Source: Faucicola osloensis_C
GTDB lineage: Bacteria > Pseudomonadota > Gammaproteobacteria > Pseudomonadales > Moraxellaceae
NCBI GenBank assembly: GCA_019353055.1
Contig: JABAHL010000003.1
Span: forward strand, 1-64,000
DNA length: 64,000 nt
Reading direction: 5' to 3'
Shown: in pieces, positions 1-7,431 of the stretch
Layout of the letters: each line of letters opens with the position of its first letter
Position numbering within the stretch: the stretch's first letter is position 1
The notes under the pieces: model-generated
Told to the model about the DNA's origin: nothing
The model's database searches: none
The model's input: only the letters and a program-made list of their open reading frames with translations
Position numbers and translations under genes: made by a program

Positions 1-197
1 TGTCAATAGATTTAATTTGTTGACTCAATTATTTATACTGTCTTTGCTCAAATAAACTTACGAGTATCTTCACTCTGACAATACAATTAATTAAAGTCTT
101 AATTTTATCGCGCTAAGTGAAAATCCACACAAGTTGTTCTTGTGTTTGTTGTTATTTAGTGTACCAAAGATATCGTCTATCATTTGGTGAGTTTGAT

Positions 198-227
198 ATT
201 GTAATACGTTTTGTTTTACTCTGTCAA
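198..227 (-). promoter_or_regulatory. Second tandem sigma70 promoter P2
   Basis: A second minus-strand promoter lies about 100 bases downstream of P1: TTGACA (222-227), 18-base spacer, TACAAT (198-203). Tandem P1/P2 arrangements of this spacing are classical for rRNA operons. The remaining 197 bases to the window edge are AT-rich and hold no ORF, which fits an untranslated leader. The 16S gene itself is not in the window, so the rRNA assignment is inference. Confidence 0.55.
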
Positions 228-325
228 GCTTTATTTTAATTCTTTCTAAGCTTCGTAACTTGTTTTACTTATTTGTAAACTCTTTGTCGCTCAGTGGTGG
301 CGTATTATACGTGAATTGGAATGGG

Positions 326-331
326 TGTCAA
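326..331 (-). promoter_or_regulatory. Strong sigma70 promoter P1 reading off the left edge (rRNA-type)
   Basis: On the minus strand a perfect -35 box TTGACA (326-331) is followed after 16 bases by a perfect -10 box TATAAT (304-309), then by a GC-rich stretch beginning CGCCACC. Perfect hexamers with a GC-rich discriminator are typical of stable RNA promoters under stringent control. No ORF follows on this strand before the edge, so I infer that the transcript (probably an rRNA operon leader) continues to the left of the window. Confidence 0.65.
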
Positions 332-398
332 CAGGAAAATATAACTAATTTTAAATTAATTGCTAACTTTCTTTTATACTGATGATTTTATTCATATT

Positions 399-1184
399 TT
401 AACTGTTTAAAAAACTCAAATCTTCTTCTGGACGCTTGGTAAACACTTCACAGCCGTTCTCGGTAACCATCAGTGTGTGTTCCCATTGGGCGGACAATTT
501 ACGGTCTTTAGTAATCACTGTCCATTTATCGGGTAAGGTTTTGGTTTGCCATACACCTTGGTTAATCATTGGTTCAATGGTAAATGTCATGCCTGTCGTC
601 AGTTGTAGACCGGTATTTTTTTTACCATAGTGCAGAATTTGTGGTTCATCATGGTATACGTCACTAATTCCATGTCCGCAATATTCTCTTACTACGCTAA
701 AACGCTCTGGCTCTGCCACCGCTTGAATCGCTGCGCCAATATCGCCTACATAGGCGCCATTGCGAACAGCTTTCATTCCTGCGTATAGTGCGTCTTGGGC
801 GATTTTGCAGATACGCTGCGCCATGATTGAGCCTTCACCGATAATCCACATTTTTGAAGTATCGCCATGATAGCCATCTTTTATCACTGTGACATCGATA
901 TTGACGATATCGCCATCTTTTAGGATACGGCTGTCATCGGGAATACCGTGACAAACCACATGGTTGATTGAAGTACAAAGCGTATGCTGGTAGCCATGAT
1001 AGCCGACATTGGCAGGAATGGCTTTTTGGACATCAACAATATAGTCGTGGGCAAGCTTGTCTAATGCCCCTGTCGTTACACCTTCTTTGACATATTCATC
1101 TAACATCACTAAAACATCGGCGGCTAATTTACCAGCGACGCGCATTTTTTCAACGGCTTCAGGGTTATTTAATAGTGTTTTCAT
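399..1184 (-). CDS. map: Methionine aminopeptidase, type I
   Basis: Removes the initiator methionine from nascent proteins in the cytosol, using a dinuclear metal centre. The 261-residue length is normal for the type I enzyme. The metal ligands are visible in family context: the Asp of the NIDVT segment, the Asp of YHGDTS, the His of the GHGI segment, the Glu of TIEPMI and the Glu of QWEHT. The ATG start has no obvious Shine-Dalgarno sequence. In many bacteria map lies next to rpsB; here it is near rpsB-tsf but on the opposite strand and separated by msrB. No terminator is evident between its stop and the promoters at 326/222. Confidence 0.95.
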   Translation of the reverse strand: MKTLLNNPEAVEKMRVAGKLAADVLVMLDEYVKEGVTTGALDKLAHDYIVDVQKAIPANVGYHGYQHTLCTSINHVVCHGIPDDSRILKDGDIVNIDVTVIKDGYHGDTSKMWIIGEGSIMAQRICKIAQDALYAGMKAVRNGAYVGDIGAAIQAVAEPERFSVVREYCGHGISDVYHDEPQILHYGKKNTGLQLTTGMTFTIEPMINQGVWQTKTLPDKWTVITKDRKLSAQWEHTLMVTENGCEVFTKRPEEDLSFLNS

Positions 1185-1344
1185 ACAATAATTATCTGAT
1201 TTTGCAAAAATTTAAGAAGACGTATTATAGCCCTTTTCACCTTTTTCACAAAACTACTATTTGTTTAAACAGTTGTTACTTGAATTTTGGACGGGTTGTA
1301 ACTATTGTGATATTCTACAATGACAACAAGGGTTAGGAACGTCT

Positions 1345-1815
1345 ATGGCTAATTCAATCAATATCGATACACAAAAGTATGTAAGACCGTCTGAAGCTGA
1401 AATCAAGGCAAATTTGACTGATGAGCAATATTATGTGACACAGCAAAACGGCACTGAGCGTCCTTTTAGCCATGAATATGATCACCAATTTGAACCTGGC
1501 ATTTATGTGGATATTGTGAGTGGTGAGCCGCTTTTTAGCTCATCGGACAAATATGACTCAGGTTGTGGTTGGCCTGCGTTTAGTAAACCGATTGATACCG
1601 CGGTAATCAAGGAATTGTTTGATGACAGTCACGGTATGCGACGCACTGAAGTACGCAGTCGTGTAGGTGATTCACATTTAGGTCATGTGTTTAATGACGG
1701 TCTTCCTGAGCTTGGCGGTATGCGTTATTGCATCAATGGCGCGTCGCTACGTTTCATCCCTGTAAACGAGATGGAACAAGAAGGTTATGGCGACTTAATC
1801 GGATTGGTTAAATAA
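1345..1815 (+). CDS. msrB: Peptide-methionine (R)-S-oxide reductase
   Basis: Repairs oxidised methionine by reducing the R-sulfoxide, using thioredoxin. The 156-residue protein has the family signatures SGEPLF, SGCGWP, the histidine-rich GDSHLGHVF and the catalytic cysteine in RYCINGASLRF. The two CxxC pairs that bind structural zinc in many MsrB proteins are absent, so this belongs to the zinc-free form (VSGEPLF replaces the first CxxC region). The start is supported by AGGA six bases upstream. It is transcribed alone, divergent from map, and ends at a strong terminator. Confidence 0.95.
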   Translation: MANSINIDTQKYVRPSEAEIKANLTDEQYYVTQQNGTERPFSHEYDHQFEPGIYVDIVSGEPLFSSSDKYDSGCGWPAFSKPIDTAVIKELFDDSHGMRRTEVRSRVGDSHLGHVFNDGLPELGGMRYCINGASLRFIPVNEMEQEGYGDLIGLVK

Positions 1816-1871
1816 TCACCATGTGATTTTGCTAAAACATATAGCTTAACTATATAAAAATATGTTAAAAT

Positions 1872-1914
1872 AGCAGTTTGCCATTTTATCTTAAAATGGC
1901 AAATTGCTTTTTTT
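1872..1914 (+). terminator. Rho-independent terminator of msrB
   Basis: A 17-bp stem (1872-1888 pairing with 1892-1908, one G-U pair) closes a three-base loop and is followed by a run of T to 1914. Confidence 0.9.
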
Positions 1915-1959
1915 ATTTACTAACATGACACACACATTGCTATTTTCAAGCTAACAAGC

Positions 1960-2086
1960 TTGATGAGAGTTAAGCTGGGTGTTTGCAAATTTGATTAATT
2001 AAAATCCTGTAGATTTTGATGCGTGTTTGCAAATCGGCTTAATCGGTAATGTGGAGGCATAACCCAACTTTACTTAAGGAAATCTC
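1960..2086 (+). promoter_or_regulatory. Structured leader of rpsB (candidate S2 autoregulatory leader)
   Basis: Between the msrB terminator and rpsB lie two perfect copies of GTGTTTGCAAAT (1979-1990 and 2023-2034) flanking a small hairpin (AAAATC 2001-2006 with GATTTT 2012-2017), followed by a GTGGAGGCATAACCCA segment just before the ribosome site AAGGAAATCTC. Gammaproteobacterial rpsB-tsf operons are known to be repressed by S2 binding to the leader. The sequence fits such an element, but assignment to the Rfam family would need a covariance search. Confidence 0.45.
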
Positions 2087-2860
2087 ATGGCGTCAGCTAA
2101 TCCTACCCAAGTTTCAATGCGTGATCTTTTAGAAGCCGGTGCACACTTTGGTCACCAAACTCGTTTTTGGAATCCAAAAATGGGCAAATTTATTTTTGGT
2201 GCACGTAACAAAATCCACATCATTAACCTTGAGCATACAGTTAAAGCGATGAACGAAGCACTAAACTTCGTTAACCGTGAAGCAGCGCGTGGCAATAAAG
2301 TACTATTTGTTGGTACTAAACGTGCGGCAAGCAACGTTATCAGCGAACAAGCGGCTCGCGCTGGTATGCCTTATGTTGACCATCGCTGGTTAGGTGGTAT
2401 GTTAACCAACTGGAAAACTATCCGTCAGTCAATTACTCGTTTAAAAGAATACGAAAAACAAGCTGAAGACGGTACGTTTGCTAAGTTAACCAAACGTGAA
2501 GCGTTAGAGCGTACTCGTGAAATGGAAAAACTTGAGCGTGCGTTAGGTGGTATCAAAAACATGAACGGTTTACCTGATGCAATTTTTGTGGTTGACGTTG
2601 ACCATGAAGCGATTGCAATCAAAGAAGCAAAAAACTTAGGTATCCCTGTCATCGGTATCGTTGATACAAACTCAAACCCAGATGACGTAGATTATGTCAT
2701 TCCTGCCAATGACGATGCGATTCGTGCGGTAACGCTATACGTATCAGCGGTTGCAGATGCAATTATCGCTGGTAAAGAATACGCGAAAACTCAAGGCGGC
2801 AAAGCAGCAAATCAAGAAGAAGCGGTAACTGAAGCACCAGCAGAAGCTGCGGCAGAATAA
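2087..2860 (+). CDS. rpsB: 30S ribosomal protein S2
   Basis: Structural protein of the small ribosomal subunit, needed for S1 attachment. The 257-residue sequence begins in the usual way (MRDLLEAGAHFGHQTRFWNPKM) and keeps the TNWKTIRQSI and PDAIFVVDVDHE segments of the family. Its C-terminus is a typical Ala/Glu-rich tail. The start is fixed by AAGGA upstream of the ATG. It heads the conserved rpsB-tsf pair; a hairpin in the 228-base gap probably adjusts the relative level of the two proteins. Confidence 0.98.
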   Translation: MASANPTQVSMRDLLEAGAHFGHQTRFWNPKMGKFIFGARNKIHIINLEHTVKAMNEALNFVNREAARGNKVLFVGTKRAASNVISEQAARAGMPYVDHRWLGGMLTNWKTIRQSITRLKEYEKQAEDGTFAKLTKREALERTREMEKLERALGGIKNMNGLPDAIFVVDVDHEAIAIKEAKNLGIPVIGIVDTNSNPDDVDYVIPANDDAIRAVTLYVSAVADAIIAGKEYAKTQGGKAANQEEAVTEAPAEAAAE

Positions 2861-2869
2861 GGGTTACCG

Positions 2870-2910
2870 CAGTATCATAGCAGCGCATTGCTTAAGTTGT
2901 TATGATACTG
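2870..2910 (+). promoter_or_regulatory. Intercistronic stem-loop between rpsB and tsf
   Basis: A 15-bp stem (2870-2884 with 2896-2910, two G-U pairs) closes an 11-base loop ten bases after the rpsB stop codon. No T run follows, so it looks like an attenuator, a processing site or an mRNA-stabilising hairpin rather than a full terminator. Confidence 0.6.
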
Positions 2911-3088
2911 TCATCAAAATTTTATAAACTAACTTTGATGGGTAAACACAAAATTGGTTTATAAAAATTCGAATTTGTAGCGTAATATTGAAGGGCAAAA
3001 ATCACCAATTTTTGTCCTTTAATCTCCAACTGTTTAGACAATAAACAACCCAATTCTCATCTATAATGATAATCAATTGAGGTATCTC

Positions 3089-3967
3089 ATGGCAGAAATT
3101 AGTGCAAAACTGGTAAAAGAATTACGTGACCGTACAGGTCTTGGTATGATGGAATGTAAAAAAGCCCTGCAAGAAGCAGACGGCGACATCGAAACCGCAA
3201 TCGATAACCTGCGTAAATCAGGTCAAGCAAAAGCTGCTAAAAAAGCAGGTAACATTGCTGCTGATGGCGCTATCATTATCGCCCAAGAAGGTAACAAAGC
3301 CTTACTACTTGAAGTAAACTGTCAAACTGACTTTGTGGCAAAAGATGCTAACTTCACCGCATTTGCAAACAAAGTAGCTGATCTTGCACTTGCCAACAAT
3401 ACCACTGATGTAGCGGCTATCTCTGCATTGCCGTATGGCGATGGTCAAACGGTTGAAGAAGCCCGTGTTGAGCTCGTACAAAAAATCGGTGAAAACATCC
3501 AAGTACGTCGTGCAGAAGTGATTGAAGGTGACAACCTAGCCTCTTACCGTCACGGTATTCGTATTGGTGTAGTGGTTTCTGTTGAAGGCGGCAATGCAGA
3601 CACCGCAAAACATGTAGCGATGCAAGTTGCGGCATTCAACCCAATCGCTGTTGATGAAGCCAATGTACCTGCTGATACGCTAGCACGTGAAAAAGACATC
3701 ATCGAAGCGAAAGCGAAAGAATCTGGCAAACCAGACGCCGTAATTGAAAAAATGATTACCGGTGGTCTACAAAAGTATTTGAACGAAGTGACTTTGCTGA
3801 ACCAACCTTACGTTATCGACAACGAGAAAAAAGTTGGCGATATATTAAAATCTGAAGGTATGACGGTTAAAGCATTCAAACGCTTAGAAGTGGGTGAAGG
3901 CATCGAGAAAAAACAAGAAAACTTCGCTGAAGAAGTGGCAGCAGCTCAAGCAGCGGCAGCTAAATAA
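3089..3967 (+). CDS. tsf: Translation elongation factor Ts
   Basis: Nucleotide exchange factor that recycles EF-Tu from GDP to GTP form. The 292-residue sequence opens with the family N-terminal UBA-like domain (VKELRDRTGLGMMECKKALQEADGD, shown here only as a motif region) and contains the conserved NCQTDFVAK contact to EF-Tu. An in-frame TTG twelve bases upstream would extend the protein, but the ATG at 3089 has a GAGG ribosome site seven bases before it and gives the standard N-terminus MAEISAKLV. It ends at a strong terminator. Confidence 0.97.
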   Translation: MAEISAKLVKELRDRTGLGMMECKKALQEADGDIETAIDNLRKSGQAKAAKKAGNIAADGAIIIAQEGNKALLLEVNCQTDFVAKDANFTAFANKVADLALANNTTDVAAISALPYGDGQTVEEARVELVQKIGENIQVRRAEVIEGDNLASYRHGIRIGVVVSVEGGNADTAKHVAMQVAAFNPIAVDEANVPADTLAREKDIIEAKAKESGKPDAVIEKMITGGLQKYLNEVTLLNQPYVIDNEKKVGDILKSEGMTVKAFKRLEVGEGIEKKQENFAEEVAAAQAAAAK

Positions 3968-4000
3968 TAAGCGACAACCGCTAAGCGGTTAACTTGTTAA

Positions 4001-4030
4001 AAATACCCCATAAATTTGGGGTATTTTTTT
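4001..4030 (+). terminator. Rho-independent terminator of rpsB-tsf
   Basis: Perfect 10-bp stem AAATACCCCA (4001-4010) / TGGGGTATTT (4017-4026) with a six-base loop and a T run. Confidence 0.92.
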
Positions 4031-4056
4031 GTCTAATTTCATTGTTTTTTAAATTC

Positions 4057-4084
4057 AAAAAGCGAGTTACAGGCTCGCTTTTTT
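4057..4084 (-). terminator. Terminator of metY (bidirectional)
   Basis: Perfect 10-bp stem AAAAAGCGAG (4057-4066) / CTCGCTTTTT (4074-4083). The A run on one side and T run on the other let it act in both directions, for metY and as a backup for tsf. Confidence 0.85.
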
Positions 4085-4114
4085 ATGTGAAGCAATTATT
4101 TGTAGATGAAGCGA

Positions 4115-5401
4115 TTAATTGGCTGCGGCTAACGCTTGCTCAAGGTCAGCTTTGATGTCGTCAATATGCTCAATACCAATGGATAAACGAATCATGTCTT
4201 CGCTAACGCCTGCTTTTTGCAACTCTTCAGCATTTAACTGGCGGTGCGTAGTAGTGGCAGGGTGGCAAGCGAGTGACTTGGCATCACCGATATTGACCAG
4301 ACGGGTAATTAATTGTAGCGCATCAATAAATTTCGCCCCCGCTTCACGACTGCCTTTTAACCCAAAGGTTAAAATTGCTGATGGCTTACCACCAAAGTAT
4401 GTTTGCGCAAGCTTATGCTCTGGATGGTCGGTTAATCCTGCGTACTTGACCCAAGCCACTTGTGGATGATGGTTTAAAAATTCTGCCACGGCTTGGGCAT
4501 TTTGGCAATGTCGCTCCATACGCAAGGCTAACGTCTCTAACCCAAGCATAATTTGCCAAGCGTTCATGGGGCTTAGTGCCGCACCGGTATTACGTAAGGG
4601 CGCAACGCGTGCTCGTGCAATAAACGCCGCAGCACCCATAGCTTCGACAAAATTGACACCATGATAGCTGGCATCTGGGGTATTTAAAATCGCAAAACGT
4701 TCTTTGTGAGCGCCCCAATCAAATTTACCACTATCGATAATCACACCACCCACCGACGTGCCCGAACCACTCACATATTTGGTCAATGAATGAATCACAA
4801 TATCAGCACCATGCTCAAATGGACGGCACAATGTTGGCGTGGCGACGGTGTTATCAATCACTACAGGTACGCCTTTGCTATGGGCAAGTTCGCTGATTTT
4901 TGCGATATCCAGCACGTTACCCAATGGATTGCCAATACTTTCGCCAAATACCAATTTAGTACGTTCATCAATCAAATCAACCAACGTCTCAGGTTTGGTA
5001 TAATCAAAGAAACGCACTTCGATACCTTGACGTGGCAACGCATGGGCAAATAAGTTGTAAGTACCACCATACAAAGTGGATACTGAAACGATGTTATCGC
5101 CTACCTCACATAGGGTTTGGATGGTATAAGTAATCGCCGCCATCCCGGATGCCACCGTCAATGCACCGATGCCGCCTTCTAACGCTGCCATACGGGCTTC
5201 AAGCACCGCGTTGGTTGGGTTCATGATACGGGTGTAGATATTGCCGGCAACTTTAAGATCAAAAAGGTCAGCACCATGTTGGGTGTTATCAAAGGCATAC
5301 GAACTGGTGTGGTAGATAGGGACGGCGACGGCTTTGGTGGTCGGCTCTGGTTCGTACCCTGCATGAATGGCGAGCGTTTCTGGGCGATGCGGTGGGCTCA
5401 T
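4115..5401 (-). CDS. metY: O-acetylhomoserine sulfhydrylase (aminocarboxypropyltransferase)
   Basis: PLP enzyme of the Cys/Met metabolism family that makes homocysteine from O-acetylhomoserine and sulfide, a direct-sulfhydrylation route to methionine. At 428 residues it matches the MetY subfamily, which is longer than cystathionine synthases/lyases (about 380-400). The N-terminal PETLAIHAGYEPEP and YTRIMNPTN segments and the PLP lysine in HSLTKYVSGSGTSVGG are clear. The ATG is preceded by AAAGGA. It is monocistronic with its own terminator. Exact donor preference (acetyl versus succinyl) cannot be read from the sequence. Confidence 0.9.
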   Translation of the reverse strand: MSPPHRPETLAIHAGYEPEPTTKAVAVPIYHTSSYAFDNTQHGADLFDLKVAGNIYTRIMNPTNAVLEARMAALEGGIGALTVASGMAAITYTIQTLCEVGDNIVSVSTLYGGTYNLFAHALPRQGIEVRFFDYTKPETLVDLIDERTKLVFGESIGNPLGNVLDIAKISELAHSKGVPVVIDNTVATPTLCRPFEHGADIVIHSLTKYVSGSGTSVGGVIIDSGKFDWGAHKERFAILNTPDASYHGVNFVEAMGAAAFIARARVAPLRNTGAALSPMNAWQIMLGLETLALRMERHCQNAQAVAEFLNHHPQVAWVKYAGLTDHPEHKLAQTYFGGKPSAILTFGLKGSREAGAKFIDALQLITRLVNIGDAKSLACHPATTTHRQLNAEELQKAGVSEDMIRLSIGIEHIDDIKADLEQALAAAN

Positions 5402-5631
5402 ACATATTCCTTTAATTTAGTTTAATTAGCAAAAAAATCTCTTTTGCATTGTAGCGAGTTGCTAATCAGTTTTGCAAATTCACAATAGAGCATTATTGGA
5501 ACATTAATGCTGTGTTTTGGAATATCGATTCGTGGTGAATTGGTGTTTAAAAGCCCGCGTTTAACACAGATATAATATAGTGCGTCTTAAACTATAGCTA
5601 ATGGAAGTTTTAATTTTTTGCAGATAACCCA

Positions 5632-7077
5632 TCAGGCTTGCTCGGCTTGTTCGTTAATTAAATGCTCAGTTAAATTTAACATCTCTTGATAGGAATCAAG
5701 CTTAAGCATAAAGCTCGTAAAATCATTGGTTTGAATATGAGATAACCGCGTTAAATGTTTTAGCTCATACAGCAAACTATTGACAACATCATCATATTGT
5801 TTGAGACGTAAAACTTGGGTATCATCTGCTAGTGTTTGTGTTACTGTTAGCAAGGTTTCGGCTTTTGTCACTAACTGCTCTTTGTCCAATACCTGCCTAT
5901 ATAAGATATCGGTTATAGCTGCAACAGTGGCTCTTTTGGTGGCAATAAAATCATCAACTGTTTGCGTATCCAAACTTAATAGATAGACGGCACGACTGAT
6001 AAATTTATGGTATTCATCTTTTACCTTATCAATTTGCTTTGTTAAAAGCACCGTTTCGGTAATATCTACCACGCTGACAAATAGATGAATGGATTTTTTA
6101 TTCGCGCTTTTCACCACCCGTAAAAATTCAAAATGCAGGTATTTCTTATGAGTAACGCCTTTTTCATCCAAAAAAATCAACTCAACTGTTTTAAGTGGGT
6201 TGATATCTTGAATTAACTCTTCATCCACGTTGGATTGGTACAGGTAATTGATAAAATGCTGTGTCGCTCTGATATCTTTTTCGCTGACCATATTTTGTAA
6301 CAGCTGGGGTAGTGTCATCCCAGCTAACTGCTTGCGCCCCAATAACTGCTCTAGTTTTTTGGAATAATGCTCACCAATCACCATTTTATCATCAATGAGA
6401 AACAAGCCTTTTTTAACTGTATTCATGATATCGCGCATATCGGTCTGCGCCTTATCAATCGCCACATCATCGTGATACATCTGTCTGATGGTGTAATGGA
6501 TAAAAAAGATGATATAGGCTATCAAGGCAAAGAAACTGCAATAGGTCAAATAGCGCGAATAATCTGCGGTACGGTAGGTGTCATTGAGATAAGTGTCATA
6601 ACCAATATTCATCAACGACCAAATTTTGGCTTGGTTATGATAAGCAAACTCAGCCAATTCAACTTTGCCTTTTTCATCTTGCTCAGAGATTTGCGCGATT
6701 CTTTGGCGATAGTCCTGCCAAATAATGGCAAATTCATCCATCGCCGTTTCTTGCTTTGGATAGCGGGACAACTGTGCCATATAGCCGTCTAACTCAGCCG
6801 CCTGTTTTTGTAAAGTCTGAATGATTTGTTGACTATCGTTGTGAGGCATCACCGTTAGATGCTGCGCACCGGTTGCTATCTCAAGCGTCAAATCACTGAT
6901 GTTGCCGATGATATCCATATGCTGGGTAGACTGGGTCAAGAAGCGCGCAATATATACATTGATAATCACGAACGATAGCACAAACAAAGACAGCAACACT
7001 AAGCTTCGTAAAAGAAGCCGATACCTTTTGGTACGCACCATATATCGAAACAAGCTATCGTTATTGCTGACTTTCAT
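5632..7077 (-). CDS. Membrane-anchored PAS-like sensor protein lacking an output domain
   Basis: I do not recognise a named family. The 481-residue protein has a transmembrane helix at about 25-45, a periplasmic region rich in helices to about 175, a second transmembrane helix at about 176-197, then a cytoplasmic PAS-like domain (about 215-345, with KKGLFLIDDKMVI at the start and FVSVVDITET at the end), and a helical C-terminal part. This is the front half of a typical histidine kinase or chemoreceptor, but there is no H-box, HATPase, GGDEF, EAL or methyl-accepting tail before the stop. It is separated from upstream glyS by a terminator and from metY by 230 bases, so it stands alone. Start: ATG with TAGGG upstream. 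It could be a partner-dependent sensor or a reduced kinase. Confidence 0.7.
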   Translation of the reverse strand: MKVSNNDSLFRYMVRTKRYRLLLRSLVLLSLFVLSFVIINVYIARFLTQSTQHMDIIGNISDLTLEIATGAQHLTVMPHNDSQQIIQTLQKQAAELDGYMAQLSRYPKQETAMDEFAIIWQDYRQRIAQISEQDEKGKVELAEFAYHNQAKIWSLMNIGYDTYLNDTYRTADYSRYLTYCSFFALIAYIIFFIHYTIRQMYHDDVAIDKAQTDMRDIMNTVKKGLFLIDDKMVIGEHYSKKLEQLLGRKQLAGMTLPQLLQNMVSEKDIRATQHFINYLYQSNVDEELIQDINPLKTVELIFLDEKGVTHKKYLHFEFLRVVKSANKKSIHLFVSVVDITETVLLTKQIDKVKDEYHKFISRAVYLLSLDTQTVDDFIATKRATVAAITDILYRQVLDKEQLVTKAETLLTVTQTLADDTQVLRLKQYDDVVNSLLYELKHLTRLSHIQTNDFTSFMLKLDSYQEMLNLTEHLINEQAEQA

Positions 7078-7431
7078 GTAATTACCCTAGACCAAGATAA
7101 ATTAGAAACGATAAATTAAAAAAAATAAATAATAGCTAAAACCCCACCGTTAAATACACAATTTACCAAAAGCTTTGAACTTGGTTATACTGTTTATACC
7201 ATCCTAAACTCTAAAGAGCAATTCAGACAAAAACATCCTTAAAATAGTATCAAATACGCATAAACTAGCCTGCCAATTTAGCAAAAACAAGCGTAAAGGT
7301 ATCTTTAGCTTGTAAAAAAACCCATAATGACCGTTGTCAGTATGGGTTTAAACAATGATATTAAAGCAGGGATATTAAAGCAATAGTATCGAAGCCATAT
7401 GATTAAAGCGTTAACTCTTGTCTAAATTAGC
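7078..7431. other. Intergenic region between the orphan sensor and glyS
   Basis: Holds the glyS terminator (7314-7350) and otherwise AT-rich sequence, presumably with the promoter of the sensor gene. I see no convincing -35/-10 pair and no ORF. Confidence 0.5.
7314..7350 (-). terminator. Terminator of glyS
   Basis: On the minus strand AAACCCATA pairs with TATGGGTTT around an inner TGAC/GTCA stem, followed by a T run. It separates glyS from the sensor gene downstream. Confidence 0.85.
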
